This document shows positions 33,931 through 45,206 of a DNA stretch of 64,000 bases, piece after piece; within the stretch, counting starts at the first letter, position 1, and every line of letters starts with the position of its first letter. Source of the stretch: Zoroaster sp. YZ-2022 (Eukaryota > Echinodermata > Asteroidea > Forcipulatida > Zoroasteridae); NCBI GenBank assembly GCA_029582265.1, contig CM055816.1, positions 8,060,047-8,124,046 of the forward strand. The letters run 5' to 3'. The notes under the pieces were generated by a model, which was not told the DNA's origin, searched no databases, and worked only from the letters and a program-made list of their open reading frames with translations. Position numbers and translations under genes: made by a program.

Positions 33931-34140
33931 TTTAATTTTGCCCTACACCGGCGTGTGTATAGCACTGTATGCTCAGTGCTTTCAGTGTGTGTGAAAAACT
34001 ACACCAAGCGACTGGTGATTCGAACCCACGACCTCCTGCTTACTAGTGCAGGCGTCTTAACCTCTCGACCACCGAGCTTGCCCGATGACGATTGGCCGGC
34101 TAGAATCCTATATAGTAGCGGGTTCTGCTATATATATATT
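33931..34140 (-). mobile_element. SINE-2 (tRNA-Ser/Leu-like head), minus copy
   Basis: On the minus strand: AAGCTCGGTGGTCGAGAGGT (box A), TAAGACGCCTGCACTAGTAA, then GTGGGTTCGAATCACC (box B), then ACACTGAAAGCACTGAGCAT-type body. Lies head-to-head with the plus copy at 34,187. Confidence 0.8.
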
Positions 34141-34186
34141 TGGGTGAAATTCTGAGCATACAGTGCTATCCACACGTCGGTGTAGG

Positions 34187-34470
34187 GCAAAATTGTTTAT
34201 CTCCCGACGCAAGAATTTCACTAATCTATATATATCGCAGAACCCGCTGCTATATAGGATTCTAGCCGCCAATCGTCATCGGGCAAGCTCGGTGGTCGAG
34301 GTTAAGACGTCTGCACTAGTAAGCTGGAGGTCGCGGTTCGAATCCCGCCCGAGTCGCTGTAGTTTTTTCACAGACACTGAAAGCACTGAGCATAATAGTG
34401 CTATACACACGTCTAAGCAAAATTAAATCAATTGTTTATCTCCCGACGCAAGAATTTCACCAATCTAAAT
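34187..34470 (+). mobile_element. SINE-2, plus copy with terminal direct repeats
   Basis: tRNA-like head CAAGCTCGGTGGTCGAGG at about 34,284, box B GGTTCGAATCCCGCC at about 34,335, and an end near TAGTGCTATACACACGTC. The word TTTATCTCCCGACGCAAGAA occurs both before the head (about 34,196) and after the body (about 34,437). The same arrangement is at 61,013-61,285, so these flanks belong to the element. Confidence 0.8.
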
Positions 34471-34767
34471 ATTTATATTCAAATGTTTGTTTCCATATTA
34501 ATGTTGAAATAGATCACAGGCCATTGATCCATTTCAAATTGTACACCAGTTATTTGTTACATGGTATACCAACTATATAGCTGTATTAGGATTTTTTGAC
34601 ATTATTCTATACCCAGATTCCATTAATTTTCACACCGCATGCTTTTCAGTTGTTATAATATAGGTCAATTAATGCGCAAACATTTAATTGCTAGTAAGAT
34701 TTGGTAGAAATGATCGACAGCAAATATACTTCATGTTCACTCCCAACCATTGACATTTTCTTAAGCC

Positions 34768-35043
34768 CCAAAAGTCTCCGGTTTCTGGTCATCGATCGGC
34801 TTTAAAATCGGTGCGGTGCCACATTAAAAATAAAAATTCCAACAGGGTTTACGCGGGGACCAACTTTCCTATATACAAAGTAAGAGAGGCCTCACAAATC
34901 GGGCAAATGTTCAATGTTCATACCCCTATGTGGAAAAGGTTTCAAACACAGCACGGCAGAATTCCAATCGATCCAGCAAGTTTGGCTGCAATTGGGCAGC
35001 GTTATACATGTATAGTCTTGTGGAGCTAGAAACCAGAGACTTA
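34768..35043. mobile_element. R-A element, complete copy
   Basis: Runs from AAAAGTCTCCGGTTTCTGGT to CTAGAAACCAGAGACTTA in inverted orientation relative to 26,080. The interior has ATCGGTGCGGTG, AATGTTCATACCCCTATGTG and GCTGCAATTGGGCA. Confidence 0.75.
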
Positions 35044-35329
35044 ACTGACCCTGGAAATTTATCCATTGTAGTAGAGCCGCTGAAACAATAATGTTCAAGT
35101 GAGGGGTGCAGCATTTTTGGACCGGTATATTTATTCCAATTCTCAAGTTCTCATACAGACATATCTTTCGAAATGACTACATTTCAGGAAATATTTCTCA
35201 GGACGATAGGTCATCTTTGACTGGTCAGGAATACATGTTGTATCATTCCTTTAAACATTGTTAATTTTCCCCTGATAACCAACAAAGCTCTATAATGTCT
35301 ATACATAATTGTAACCTACTTGTTATTAC

Positions 35330-35503
35330 TGCACATAGCATCAGACTGCTGAATGTCCTCTTGGTTACTGGTGTTGCCGACTTCCACCCCGGCTTCCCTG
35401 CCCAATTAAAACGGAGAGTGAGGTCGTGTGTCATGACGTTGGTCATGACACGCTTCACCGTATCTTTCATTGAGTTGCCACCAACCAGTGTTAAATTGTT
35501 TAC
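35330..35503 (-). CDS. DUF4806 protein, exon 5 (core of the domain)
   Basis: Minus strand, acceptor TTTCTTCAG before 35,503, phase 0, 58 codons. It reads VNNLTLVGGNSMKDTVKRVM, then TNVMTHDLTLRFNWAGKPGW and KRTFSSLMLCA. The pattern LxLVGG-S-KDTVKRxM, then LTLRFNWxGK, then KRxFSxL is the diagnostic core of DUF4806, a domain of unknown function in many animal proteins, often linked to mobile-element genes. A donor GTAATA at 35,329 is possible. Alternatively the frame reads on for 22 residues to a stop at 35,261. No frameshift is visible in this exon. Confidence 0.75.
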
Positions 35504-36526
35504 CTGAAGAAATATAGAGAAAATTATGTGTCACAGTTAATATTACATATTGAGATTATATATGTATATCTAGGACCAAATGAAATATTGCAAAATCTTA
35601 TAAATCCACACAAACGTATAAGGCTGCATTTTTACAGAAAATACTGAAATTACAGTCCACGAAAATCAGGAAGTGGCGGTTATATTGTTTGCATGATTTT
35701 TTATTTACTGATAATTGCATTATGGTATTGCTGACCAATCCCTAGTTGGCCATACAGGTACAGTACACATGAATGTTTTATTGATGATTCATAAAACCTA
35801 AGAACCGTTTGTCAATGCCACAAAAAGCATGGACTAAATTTAAGACAATTCTGGAAATTTGTTTGAATTTAGCAACATTATGTGTAAAATATGTCCATAC
35901 ATATTTCACTAGTTTGCTGTTTTTTGAGAGGAGTACATTCATTAAAATTGATTGGTTTAAAAAACGGTTACCGTGGCAACTATGAACACCAATTAACGTA
36001 GATGTTTGCGTGAGATGGTACAAAAGATAAGCGTGATCGGACAAAGCGTTCTGGTGAAAACAAAATTCGTATATATAGGGGGCACATTGCACGCCTCCCC
36101 AGGCCTGATAGGGTTAGGCAAGGTGTAGCATTATAGGCAAACTACTAGTAAAAGTATTTATACTTTATTATACTTTAATGTACATATATCCACAATGCTT
36201 TAAGTACCGGTACTCATAACTATCATTCGTGATTGAAACTTTAGTACCCTGTCCACGGTTGTTAATCGTTTTTAACAAATTTAATTAAGTTTGCGGTTAC
36301 TGATCAATACAAAAATACTCGGATAAGTGTTTTTTATAAGTTGTCACAATCAAAACACTGTGACCAAAGCTGCGTCATGCTGCATTATGTGACCAGCCAT
36401 TATAGGGAAGACTAGTATATTTATGAGCTTTACCTCTAGCTATATTTAAACATTAAAACCGGATTGTTATTATTTTCAATTAGTTATCAATGCTCTATCT
36501 ACCATGCATTATTTCAAAATGCTTAC

Positions 36527-36762
36527 CACGGATTTTCTAAGTGATTTGTCAAGAAGCTGTTGCTCAAGGTTTTCCACTCTTCATAGGAAGCCAGTGGAAA
36601 GCCGATCGCATCGGAGCAACTCAATGGAGGGTCCTCCCCCTCCACCGCTTAGTCTTTGAAGAACCTGATTAAGCAGTTTTCTTTGGCTTTTCAATTCCGT
36701 TGAAATTTCGGCCATTGTCACTTGCAGTTCGCTCATGCTGGGTATCATGCTGCGGTCAGTTG
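36527..36762 (-). CDS. DUF4806 protein, exon 4 (coiled-coil and domain start, two frameshifts)
   Basis: Acceptor TACTCTGCAG before 36,762 (phase 1) and donor GTAAGC at 36,526 (phase 0, matching exon 5). Frame 1 gives MSELQVTMAEISTELKSQRK and LLNQVLQRLSGGGGG, a short heptad-like helix. After one shift the text is GFPLASYEE, and after a second shift VENLEQQLLDKSLRKSV. FPL-S-EE-xxLEQQL-D is the usual N-terminal edge of DUF4806. The shifts are single-base events (one in GATCGGC, one at GAGTGG where GAGGTGG would restore the frame). So the gene is either decaying or carries assembly errors. Confidence 0.65.
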
Positions 36763-37326
36763 CTGCAGAGTAAATATTGTATCTGTTACTGACAATTGGT
36801 CATTCATATACAAACAATAAACACTTTAGTTCTAGATTTCTTGAGAGAATACCAGTAGGAAGTTGTCATGTTTCTATTATTCTATTTACTGATTTAACAA
36901 CATATAATTATACATTTTAAGTGTACATTGATATATTGCGTGTTGGAAACCTTTATTTGGTAGTGATATTCGTCTAAAACCAATTGGGGGGTTGGGCAGG
37001 TCGTTGTTAAATTCAATAATCTGTTGGTACTTTTTGCCCACCCTTAAGACAGGTGCTTCCTGTTTGGCAAGTATTGATCAACTCAAAATGCAAGTTAGAT
37101 TTTTTTATTTCCCTTGTGCTTTCAGGGAAATTATCGGCGGGAGGATACTATTTGAGAGATTTTTGTTTTCCGTTTGATAATTTTTTTTGTCGCAAACATC
37201 AGTAAAACAATAAATTAAATTACAGCAGGGTACAGCAAAATATTCTTGTGCATAAACATCATGGGTTGTTGATCACTAAGTGTAACAATTTGCCTTTCAC
37301 CTCCACATTCAATGAAAACAAATTAC

Positions 37327-37556
37327 CTGATATCGGTTCCACAGCTGAAGCTGCAGCTGCAACAGCATCAGTGCCCTTTGAATCATTGTCTGAGTGGCTA
37401 TGTAGAAACATCGGCAGAGGAGGCAGAGGAGGAGTGGGTGCTCTGCCGATTGGTGTTGATGTTCTTGGCCTAGGACCTCTTCCCCTGGGAGAGTCTCATC
37501 ATCTTCGTCTTCTTCATTTGACGAAGATGAGGAAACTCAAGCCTTTTTTCGCGCCC
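37327..37556 (-). CDS. DUF4806 protein, exon 3 (acidic and proline-rich linker)
   Basis: Acceptor TTTGTTGTAG before 37,556 and donor GTAATT at 37,326, leaving in phase 1 to match exon 4. One frame gives SSSSSNEEDEDDETLPGEE. The next gives PRPRTSTPIGRAPTPP, then LPPLPMFLHSHSDNDSKG and TDAVAAAASAVEPIS. The acidic-to-proline-rich linker is typical between the N-terminal part and the DUF4806 domain. At least one single-base shift separates the two frames. Confidence 0.55.
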
Positions 37557-37649
37557 CTACAACAAAAAAAATATCTCTATATAATGTATTTTGTTTACGT
37601 TTTGGAGTGTTTCTGGGAGCAGACTGTAAAAGAAACAAATGATTTAATT

Positions 37650-37725
37650 TTGCTTACACCGACGTGTGTATAGCACTGTATACTCAGTGCTTTCCAAGTG
37701 TCTGTGGAATTTCACCAACCTATAA
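37650..37725 (-). mobile_element. SINE-2 fragment
   Basis: Contains GACGTGTGTATAGCACTGTA, CTCAGTGCTTTCCAAGTGTC and TTTCACCAACCTATA, the tail region of SINE-2. No tRNA-like head remains. Confidence 0.65.
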
Positions 37726-38542
37726 AGACTGTAAAAGATTACCGTTGTTTAAAGAAGTTTCTGGCAGTCAGGACGCCAAGTCTTACCCAGTAAATCAACA
37801 CCGAACTTGTAAACAACCTGAATGTGCCGCTTACATTTATGGAAAACTGTTCATTAAAGATATATCTTCCTGCTGTGGCTAAGAGTACGACCTACAAAAT
37901 AAAATTTCTAAAACGAATCTAATTTTGAAATATAATATCGCTTGTTAAACCAAAAACATGAAAATTATGAAATTCTGATTGACAGCCGCACTAGCTAATC
38001 CAAGCAGACTGCCCATGTACTTCTCTTGGCCTGTTACATACAATACATTAAACAAGATTTTAAAAAAAGTGGGCCAGCATTTTATTAATTGTATTGGTAC
38101 TAATCCATGAAAGGTTTTTATTCATTCAATGAGTGAAACATTTAAAGCTTATAACTTCCATAACCGCAGAAAAATAGCGATTCAACATTTAAATCTATTT
38201 TTTACGCCAAACGGCCATATATCTTTAATGCCAACATTTAAAGAACTTTACCAAATAATTATGCTCTAATCATGAAGGATTGAGGGAATATTATATTACC
38301 CAATTAAATACCAAATGTTGGGGTAAATTTTATTGTTTTGGTGAGTTTTGGGCAGCAAACAAAAGTGCTTCCAAATATATAGCTCGCCGGCGGTCGATTT
38401 TTACACAGGACTGAGTTGAAAGGGTTAAGGAATCATCCCCAATGTATGGTGGCCCTGAAGGGACTCGCACATATTCATGATAATTTTTATATCTGTGATT
38501 TCCATGAGACATAAAAGAAAATTGCTGATAATTTATACTTAC

Positions 38543-38622
38543 TTTCTACTTGTCTTGGCTGTCTCGTCATCCTCTGTCTGGAGGTCTGATGTGTCCTCGG
38601 ACCTTTTCAGTTTCATAAGTTT
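38543..38622 (-). CDS. DUF4806 protein, exon 2
   Basis: Acceptor TTTGTACAG before 38,622 and donor GTAAGT at 38,542. The sensible frame reads KLMKLKRSEDTSDLQTEDDE then TAKTSRK. The SEDTSDLQTEDDE acidic patch is characteristic of the region following the N-terminal block of these proteins. The exon would need one base fewer in its first AAA to accept the phase-1 end of exon 1, another sign of a homopolymer indel or decay. Confidence 0.6.
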
Positions 38623-39339
38623 CTGTACAAACATACACAATTTTGTTTAATTATATAAGAGAACAATTCCATGTTTAAATATATATGTATAAATATATAA
38701 TATAGTATAAATATATACTGAAGACTTTTTTTTACAATAGTCTGATTCTGTGGGTCACTCAATCGGCCTCCATTAAGGAATTTTAGTACGCAGTGTTTTC
38801 ACACTTTCACATCATTCTCCACTATTGAAGTGAGATTACAATAATTGGTAATGACCCCAAAGGGATCATAAAACCTACTCGGTGTGAATTTGGTACAGTC
38901 AATTTCCCAAAGTCAATGGGCGTTTCGATGCAATTTGGGATCTTAAATGTATGTTAATGACAATCTGCATAGCCTATATTCATGAATTATTAGCAAGGCA
39001 GTGATTTTCAGGCAAAGATGAAACAAAATAATTAGATACAACTTTTACATGTAAGCGGGTTTGTTGGTTTTACAAATGTATGCAAGTAATTTTTTTTTTT
39101 ACAATTAACACCTTAGTCTTGCATTGGACGTCTTGAATTTTCTTAAAAGTCAGATCCTTGATTAATTGTCTTGCCTTTGTTGGCAAAAGTAACAAGGCAA
39201 GAAAGAATGAATATTAGCTAAATTATCCTGAAGAAGTACCATTTCATGGGTGTAAATCTTGTTTCTGCTGAAAGTAAGCGTAGTGCATAATTAATGGCTT
39301 GTCATTGCACTCAAAACAAATTAATTAAACTGTACTTAC

Positions 39340-39520
39340 GACTGGTACCCAGAACTCTGACATCAAACTGCTTCCAGTTCAACTCATCTGGCTGCAGCTG
39401 ATCTTTTACGGCTCTAACAACCGCCAGAGAAGAACGCCAGGGCGGCCAAATGCCAGCTTGTCGGTCTTTAACCACGTGCTCGTACAATTTCCACCTCGTT
39501 TGAGACTTTGAATAGAACAA
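39340..39520 (-). CDS. DUF4806 protein, exon 1 of those seen (conserved N-terminal block)
   Basis: Acceptor GATATGTTTGCAG before 39,520 (phase 0) and donor GTAAGT at 39,339 (phase 1). It reads LFYSKSQTRWKLYEHVVKD, then IWPPWRSSLAVVRAVKDQLQ, then ELNWKQFDVRVLGTS. The WPPxxxSxxVxxAVK, then W-x-x-[FY]-x-VRVLGT block is the hallmark of the N-terminus of DUF4806-containing proteins. Together the five exons at 39,520-35,330 form a same-strand gene nested in the large intron of the ephrin-receptor-like gene. The initiator exon should lie upstream and was not found. Such proteins are thought to be derived from mobile elements; a biochemical role is unknown. Confidence 0.72.
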
Positions 39521-39540
39521 CTGCAAACATATCTATTTGG

Positions 39541-40690
39541 CCAAAAGTTAAGAAACTGTCAAAAATAGAGTGGAGTTCAACTACTGTAGGTTGATGAGAT
39601 GGCTAACACAGTACGTTGTCATGTTAGCCATGTTAAACTGACACAAAGTGTATCAAAATATTGTTTATTTTATGCAAAGGTGTTTTTTTTTCTTTTCTTT
39701 TTTCATGTCTATTTTACAATGACATGTATGATATAATGCATCTGTCTTAAAACCGCAGAATAACCGCAGCCAAGAATAATAATTGTTTTAAGAGTACAGT
39801 TAAGCACACAACAAAATAAGCTATTTTGTGGTCAGTAAAATTAGCGCATCTAAACATACTCCTGGTTAAGGGTCATGATCCAGTTTGGTTTTGGTCGTGA
39901 CAGCTATAGCCAAATAAACATGTAGGTGTGTATTTTTGTCAAAAGTAATTCATTACTTTTAAGCCATTTACCTACAGAAAGATGTTATGTAATAGTGTAA
40001 TATATAGCTGTAACAGTGTCCGTTTAAATTGACATATCGAGTCAAACAGATCTTTTCACCCCAGCACCGATTGGGTTTGGATTATTTCAATCTCTGAAGG
40101 TGCAGAGATGAAGGTGCAGAGATGAACAAACCTTTGATAACTGATAAAAGGCAAGCTGACAAAATATATCATAGTCAGTCTCAACCATATCAACTCACTA
40201 AGTCTTATCTCTGAAAAATACTTGACCAAGGCAGTACAATAATTTGATAACGAGGAATCTCAATGGCGGATGGATGAATTTGATGAAGTCGTCACAATTG
40301 TATTGACTGGCACAAGTCTAATTATTAAGCAACAGATTCTCTATTTTTTGAATAAGCAAGGGTCTGTTTATTATATCACATATGGCCAACTCGTGTACTG
40401 AATAACATGTATCTATATATGACCATGGAGGTAAAAATAGAGAGAACGTCTGCACACCACTATAAAATGGCCAAACTGTACCTACATATAACAAGAATTT
40501 ATAGCTTATCTGCAGTGGTAGTGGAAACCGAGAATGCAAAGTACCAAAAGTTCAAAACATGAAATGAAAAAATACTAAAACCATCATATTCTGAATTTAA
40601 TAGATAACAAATGTTCGTCCGGCACTTTCCTTTCAACAAAAAGAAAATTTGTCCCAATTTCAGTATATAGTTCTTTAAAAAAATAACCCC
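39541..40690. other. No gene seen
   Basis: AT-rich sequence upstream of the DUF4806 exons. A small duplication AAGGTGCAGAGATG occurs at about 40,096-40,122. The missing first exon of the DUF4806 gene could be here but I cannot identify it. Confidence 0.4.
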
Positions 40691-40696
40691 ACCGAT

Positions 40697-40784
40697 TACT
40701 GAGATAATATAAGGCCCATGACCATCGACACTCAATATTTACTGAGATAATTATAAGGCCCATGACCATCAACACTCAATATTT
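40697..40784. repeat. 44-bp tandem duplication
   Basis: Two copies of a unit containing ACTGAGATAAT, AAGGCCCATGACCATC and ACACTCAATATTT, differing by a few bases. Confidence 0.8.
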
Positions 40785-42119
40785 GCCAAAACCCTTTATT
40801 ATGGAGAGTTCTAAAAAATAAAAAGTAAAGATTTAAAAAAAGACAGAGATCTCTGGTTTTGCTTAGGACATAACTACTACAACTACCAAAATCAAGCCCC
40901 ATGGATTGGTGTTAATGACCAGCAACTTGGCTATGGAATGTGCTACACAGTGGTCTCATTGTTTCAGACCATGAGGTCTGATAAGTGCCCCATGCCTAGC
41001 TATACACATGGAAAGTGTACATAGACAATAGCATCTATTAGATCTTCTAAAATAAACTCTATGCTGGCTTTTTCTACTTAAAATACACATAGTTGGAAAA
41101 GTGATCCAATACAAATCTTAAATATACTTCTGTAAATCCTTAACTTTAAGAAACACAAATCAGTTAATCAAAATATCATCAGGTAAAAGAGATAATCTTT
41201 AAGTAAAAACATCACTCTTGAAGAAGGTTAGGCCAATGTTACACAAATGTGTATGTGATGAAAACTGCTGGTCCAAGTTGGAACGAATACATTAAATGCA
41301 ACAAATATAAATCCCAAGAACTCATGGGTAAACTAGAATGAAACATTAGCAACCTTCTTAAATGGCTATTAAATTTAAGGAAATTACACATACCTGTAAA
41401 AGGATGGTCCAATTATGAGACTTCAATGAGTAAGGCAGAAAATCTTTTATTTCAGTGTGCACACACAGTCATCCGTTGTATGAATGACCAAGAGTGCACA
41501 CTGGCCAACACACCAGGGCTCATCTTTGGGAGTCGGATTACGGCTTTTCTTTACAGGCTGTTGAAAATTTAGGGGGAATAAAACCAGAGGGCTACACTAA
41601 TAACACCAGGGGCTGATCCAGAGTTTTCCAGGATGGGGACCTCTCCATGTGACGGGTGTGACTCGTCGGAGTCGCTCGAGGGCGAGAGGCCATGTTCCCA
41701 ACCCAGTGTCCCAACGCTTGAATTGTAATTTCTTAATAATATATCATCATCGAACACTGTCTCCGCCTGGGGCAGAATGTGCACTCACATGACTTAGCTC
41801 TCCAGAGTTCACGGTTCTGAGTGGCCTGATTTAGGGCATTGATGTCAAGATATTATGTCTGTGCTTATTGGATGTCAATAATTATAAATAGTGCCTAAAG
41901 AGCTCTTTTGAAATCTAGTGCACCACAGATCACCCTCCTCCATGATCAACCCTATAGTTACACCACTGCAGTCTGTACACCAGTACTAGGCCTATACATT
42001 ATTATAATTTATAAGAAAGACAAATGATAGGATCTTTATTAACTTGAAGTTGGTCTCATGTTGAATACATTGGGAAGAGGACGCCAAGCTTCTGCATCCA
42101 TTTTAAAGATGTTTCTCAA
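40785..42119. other. No gene seen
   Basis: AT-rich. A GC-richer segment at 41,570-41,790 has a minus open frame (71 residues, PSSDSDESHPSHGEVP) without recognisable family. Confidence 0.35.
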
Positions 42120-42870
42120 TTTGTGCAAGAACAGAAAGCAAAGGAGAGAGTTGAGGAACAACTCTTGAAAAAAGGGGTGTTTAAATAACCTTTTGAAACA
42201 CTATATTTACAGTGTGGTTGAAATTATAGATGTTATCAACACCATCATGACAAGAAAAATGGTCAACTGTCGGAAACTGGACAAATTCCAATTTGATGTG
42301 GATCATCGGCGATCGGACGATGGTCCATTTAAAACAAAAATCTTAGTAATTTTTCAATATTTTCTCTCGTCAAAAGACATCTAAACCTTCCGTAATGATA
42401 TTGGATTATCAAAGAGTTCCTTCCTCCATGATCAAACGGACTGTTGTATCATTATCATCTGCAACCCAGTATTTAGAAACTATTCCCCACTTGCTTTCCC
42501 GGCAAGTATCTCAACCAGAGATTCATTTATTTGACTTAGGTCTTAGAAATAAAATCATTTTACTTGGAAGAATTTTACGATTTCTGGAAAGCCAGTTATC
42601 ACATATCTAATTGACTGGCAAGGTCGTCCATGTGGGTCTGTTTAACAAGGTTGGTCATTGTTTATTATTACATAACACATAGCCAACTACACTTGCTGTG
42701 CTATGCACTTAAGGATAGGTATCTATGACAGAAAGCCTGCATATCATTGTAGAATGACAAAACTGTAGCCTGTGGGGAAATCATGAATTCAAAGTTGAGA
42801 ACAAGTGGAAAATAATTATCAAAGTAGATTTCGATTTTAAATAACTATACTCCTATAATATGAGATAAAA
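42120..42870. repeat. Direct repeat segment, parts duplicated at 43,370-43,590 and 44,335-44,790
   Basis: The first half (TTACAGTGTGGTTGAAATTA, TGTTATCAACACCATCATGA) recurs at 43,455-43,505. The second half (CTTCCTCCATGATCAAACGG, ATTGACTGGCAAGGTCGTCC, AAGCCTGCATATCATT) recurs at 44,348-44,700. The order is conserved in the composite, and R-A copies follow both second halves (42,938 and 44,900), so a block of about 2 kb appears duplicated in tandem. Confidence 0.75.
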
Positions 42871-42937
42871 GGTGAACACGGTCAAACAATTTACATGAAA
42901 TTCTGGCCGTGATGGACGAAATTAAGAAAGAAAGGGT

Positions 42938-43297
42938 AAAAAGTATCCGTTTATGGTCATAGGTTGGCTTCAAAATCGGTGCGGTGACGATTTTAATTAA
43001 TTAATTCATTTTATTTTAAATAGTTTTCAGCCAGTGAAATACGCCATACATATGTATACCGGTTATTGGAACCTGGCCAAATTTCCCATACACACAGTAT
43101 AGTGGCTCAGAGAGGCCGCACAAATCGGACAAACGTTCATGTGAAAAAGTCGTTTAAAACATAGCGCGACGGATTTCCAATCGATGCAGCAATTTTGGCT
43201 GCAATTGGACATCGCCCACAGCAACTAAAAGAAAACTAAACTAAATGCCGACATTACGACTCTGAGGCGACGTCACCGGAAACCAGAAACAGTAGAT
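42938..43297. mobile_element. R-A element copy
   Basis: From GTTTATGGTCATAGGTTGGC to GACGTCACCGGAAACCAGAA, with ATCGGTGCGGTGACGAT and GCTGCAATTGGACATCG inside. Slightly longer than other copies because of an AT-rich insertion near 43,000. Confidence 0.7.
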
Positions 43298-43576
43298 TTT
43301 GGGGAGGCGGCTAACAGCCGGTGGATCTAAAAAAATAATTTACGGTACAACCTCCGAAATTTCAGAAAACTCAATTCTTGCAAAGAACAGGGAAAGCAAA
43401 GGACAGAGTTAAGGAACAACTCTCAAAAAAGGGTGTTAAAATAACATTTTGAAACACTGTTACAGTGTGGTTGAAATTACAGATGTTATCAACACCATCA
43501 TGACAAGTTAAATAACTGTCGGAAACTGGACAAAATCCAATTTGATGAGGATACTGGTCCATTTAAAACAAAAAAT

Positions 43577-43853
43577 CAGCCAATTTTTCTTTGCTCGCGA
43601 ACTGCTTATATAATATTTCAGGTCAGTTTCTCTATATATAAATCTACTTTGTGTACAACCACATAAAAAGGCCTGTGTCCCGCTTGTGTGATCCTCACAC
43701 GCTACTGCCGTTCGGTTGTTTGCATCTGACCGGGCTTGATCCCTGGCTACTCGGCAGATGGTTTGGCCTCTGACCTGGTTGGCATAAGTGACCGCCCACC
43801 AACGTAGGGGCTGGTTAGCTCAGTTGGTAGAGCGAGCAAAGAAAAATTGGCTG
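43577..43853. repeat. Foldback unit with perfect 22-bp arms and a tRNA-like box A
   Basis: CAGCCAATTTTTCTTTGCTC with GC at 43,577-43,598 is exactly inverted at 43,832-43,853. Next to the right arm, GGCTGGTTAGCTCAGTTGGT at 43,809-43,828 runs into AGAGCGAGC, a canonical tRNA or SINE box A context, but no box B follows. The 230-bp interior is GC-richer and has TGATCCCTGGCTAC, reminiscent of an inverted box B. Confidence 0.65.
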
Positions 43854-44334
43854 TATATTATTAATCTGTAGTTATAAAGAAACATCGCAAAACTAACTTG
43901 TAAAATTCATCAGCCTTTATGCAAGAACCTCAAGGCACTTTACAATTAGAAACAAATAAAAAGGGTTAAAATTACAACTTATAGAAAGAGAATGTCATGT
44001 AAATAAGATCGATTTCAAAAAATAAAATTCTCGAAGATGACAGCATTTTCAGGCGGAAATATTTCTCCGGACGATTGGTACGACCAGTCACCAACTATGT
44101 ACCAAGAAAGGTTTTAGATTAAAATGCTAAAAACCTAATGATAATCATATATTATGCATATGGCTGTATTTAAACTGCCACAGTTTAACAGTAAAAAGGA
44201 AAGTAGTGAACATGTATAGGCTCAGATATTTATTTGTATGCATTCTAATGTGGAAATGGATCACCATATCATCGTCCAATAAATATTCACTTGTACATTT
44301 CTAGTTTGCTGAAGAATGTAATTGTTATGAGATT

Positions 44335-44790
44335 ATCAGGGTGTTCCTTCCTCCATGATCAAACCATGGAGGAAGGAACTCTGTTTTCCTTCCTCCATGA
44401 TCAAACGGACTGTTGTATCATTATCATCTGCAACCAAGTATTTAGAAACTATTCCCCACTCTTGCTTTCCCGGCAAGTATCTCTGGAAAGTATTTCTGGA
44501 AAGCCAGTTGTCACATGTCTAATTGACTGGCAAGGTCGTCCATGTGGGTCTAGTTATAAACAAGGTTGGTCATTGTTTATTATTACATAACACATAGCCA
44601 ACTACACTTGCTGTGCTATGCACTTAAGGATAGGTATATATGACAGAAAGCCTGCATATCATTATAGAATGACAAAACTGTAGCCTATGGGAAAATCATG
44701 AATTCAAAGTTGAGAACAAGTGGAAAATAATTATCAAAGTAGATTTCGATTTTAAATAACTATACTCCTAATATACGAGATAAAAAGGGT
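44335..44790. repeat. Second copy of the 42,395-42,860 segment
   Basis: Near-identical direct copy, with an additional local inversion: CTTCCTCCATGATCAAAC is followed by CATGGAGGAAGGAACTC and again CTTCCTCCATGATCAAAC (44,345-44,405), forming a perfect hairpin. Confidence 0.75.
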
Positions 44791-44899
44791 ATATATAGAG
44801 TCGATTTGTAAAAAAGAAAAGAAATTATGGGTTAATACGGTAAAAATAATTACATGAAATTTCTGGCCGTCTGATGGATGAAAGTAAAAAAGAAAGGCC

Positions 44900-45206
44900 A
44901 AAGAAGTCTCCGGTTTCGTCATAGGTTGGCTTCAAAATCGGTGTGGTAAACACACCATATACTGGGTTATTGGAACCAGACCAAATTTCCCATACCAGTA
45001 TATGGTGGCTCAGAGAGGCAGCACAAATCGGACCATATGATCGGACAAACGTTGGATTCTAACAATGTGAAAAAGTCATGAATCACAGCTCGGCAGATTT
45101 ACAATCGATCCAGCAATTTTACTGCAATTGGACATCGTTTCATAACTAAAAAGAAAACTAAAATGCCAACACACGGCTCTGAGGCGAAACCAGAAACAGT
45201 AGATTT
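44900..45206. mobile_element. R-A element copy
   Basis: AAGAAGTCTCCGGTTTCGTC to GGCGAAACCAGAAACAGTAG, same orientation as 42,938. Internal words ATCGGTGTGGTAAAC, CAAATTTCCCATACC and GCAATTGGACATCG. Confidence 0.72.

Noticed and set aside
34283..34355. tRNA gene (box A and box B present)
   Set aside because: Part of the repeated SINE-2 element; the cloverleaf is incomplete and the same body and tail follow in other copies.
43809..43840. tRNA gene starting GGCTGGTTAGCTCAGTTGG
   Set aside because: Only the 5' part with box A exists; box B and the acceptor partner are missing.
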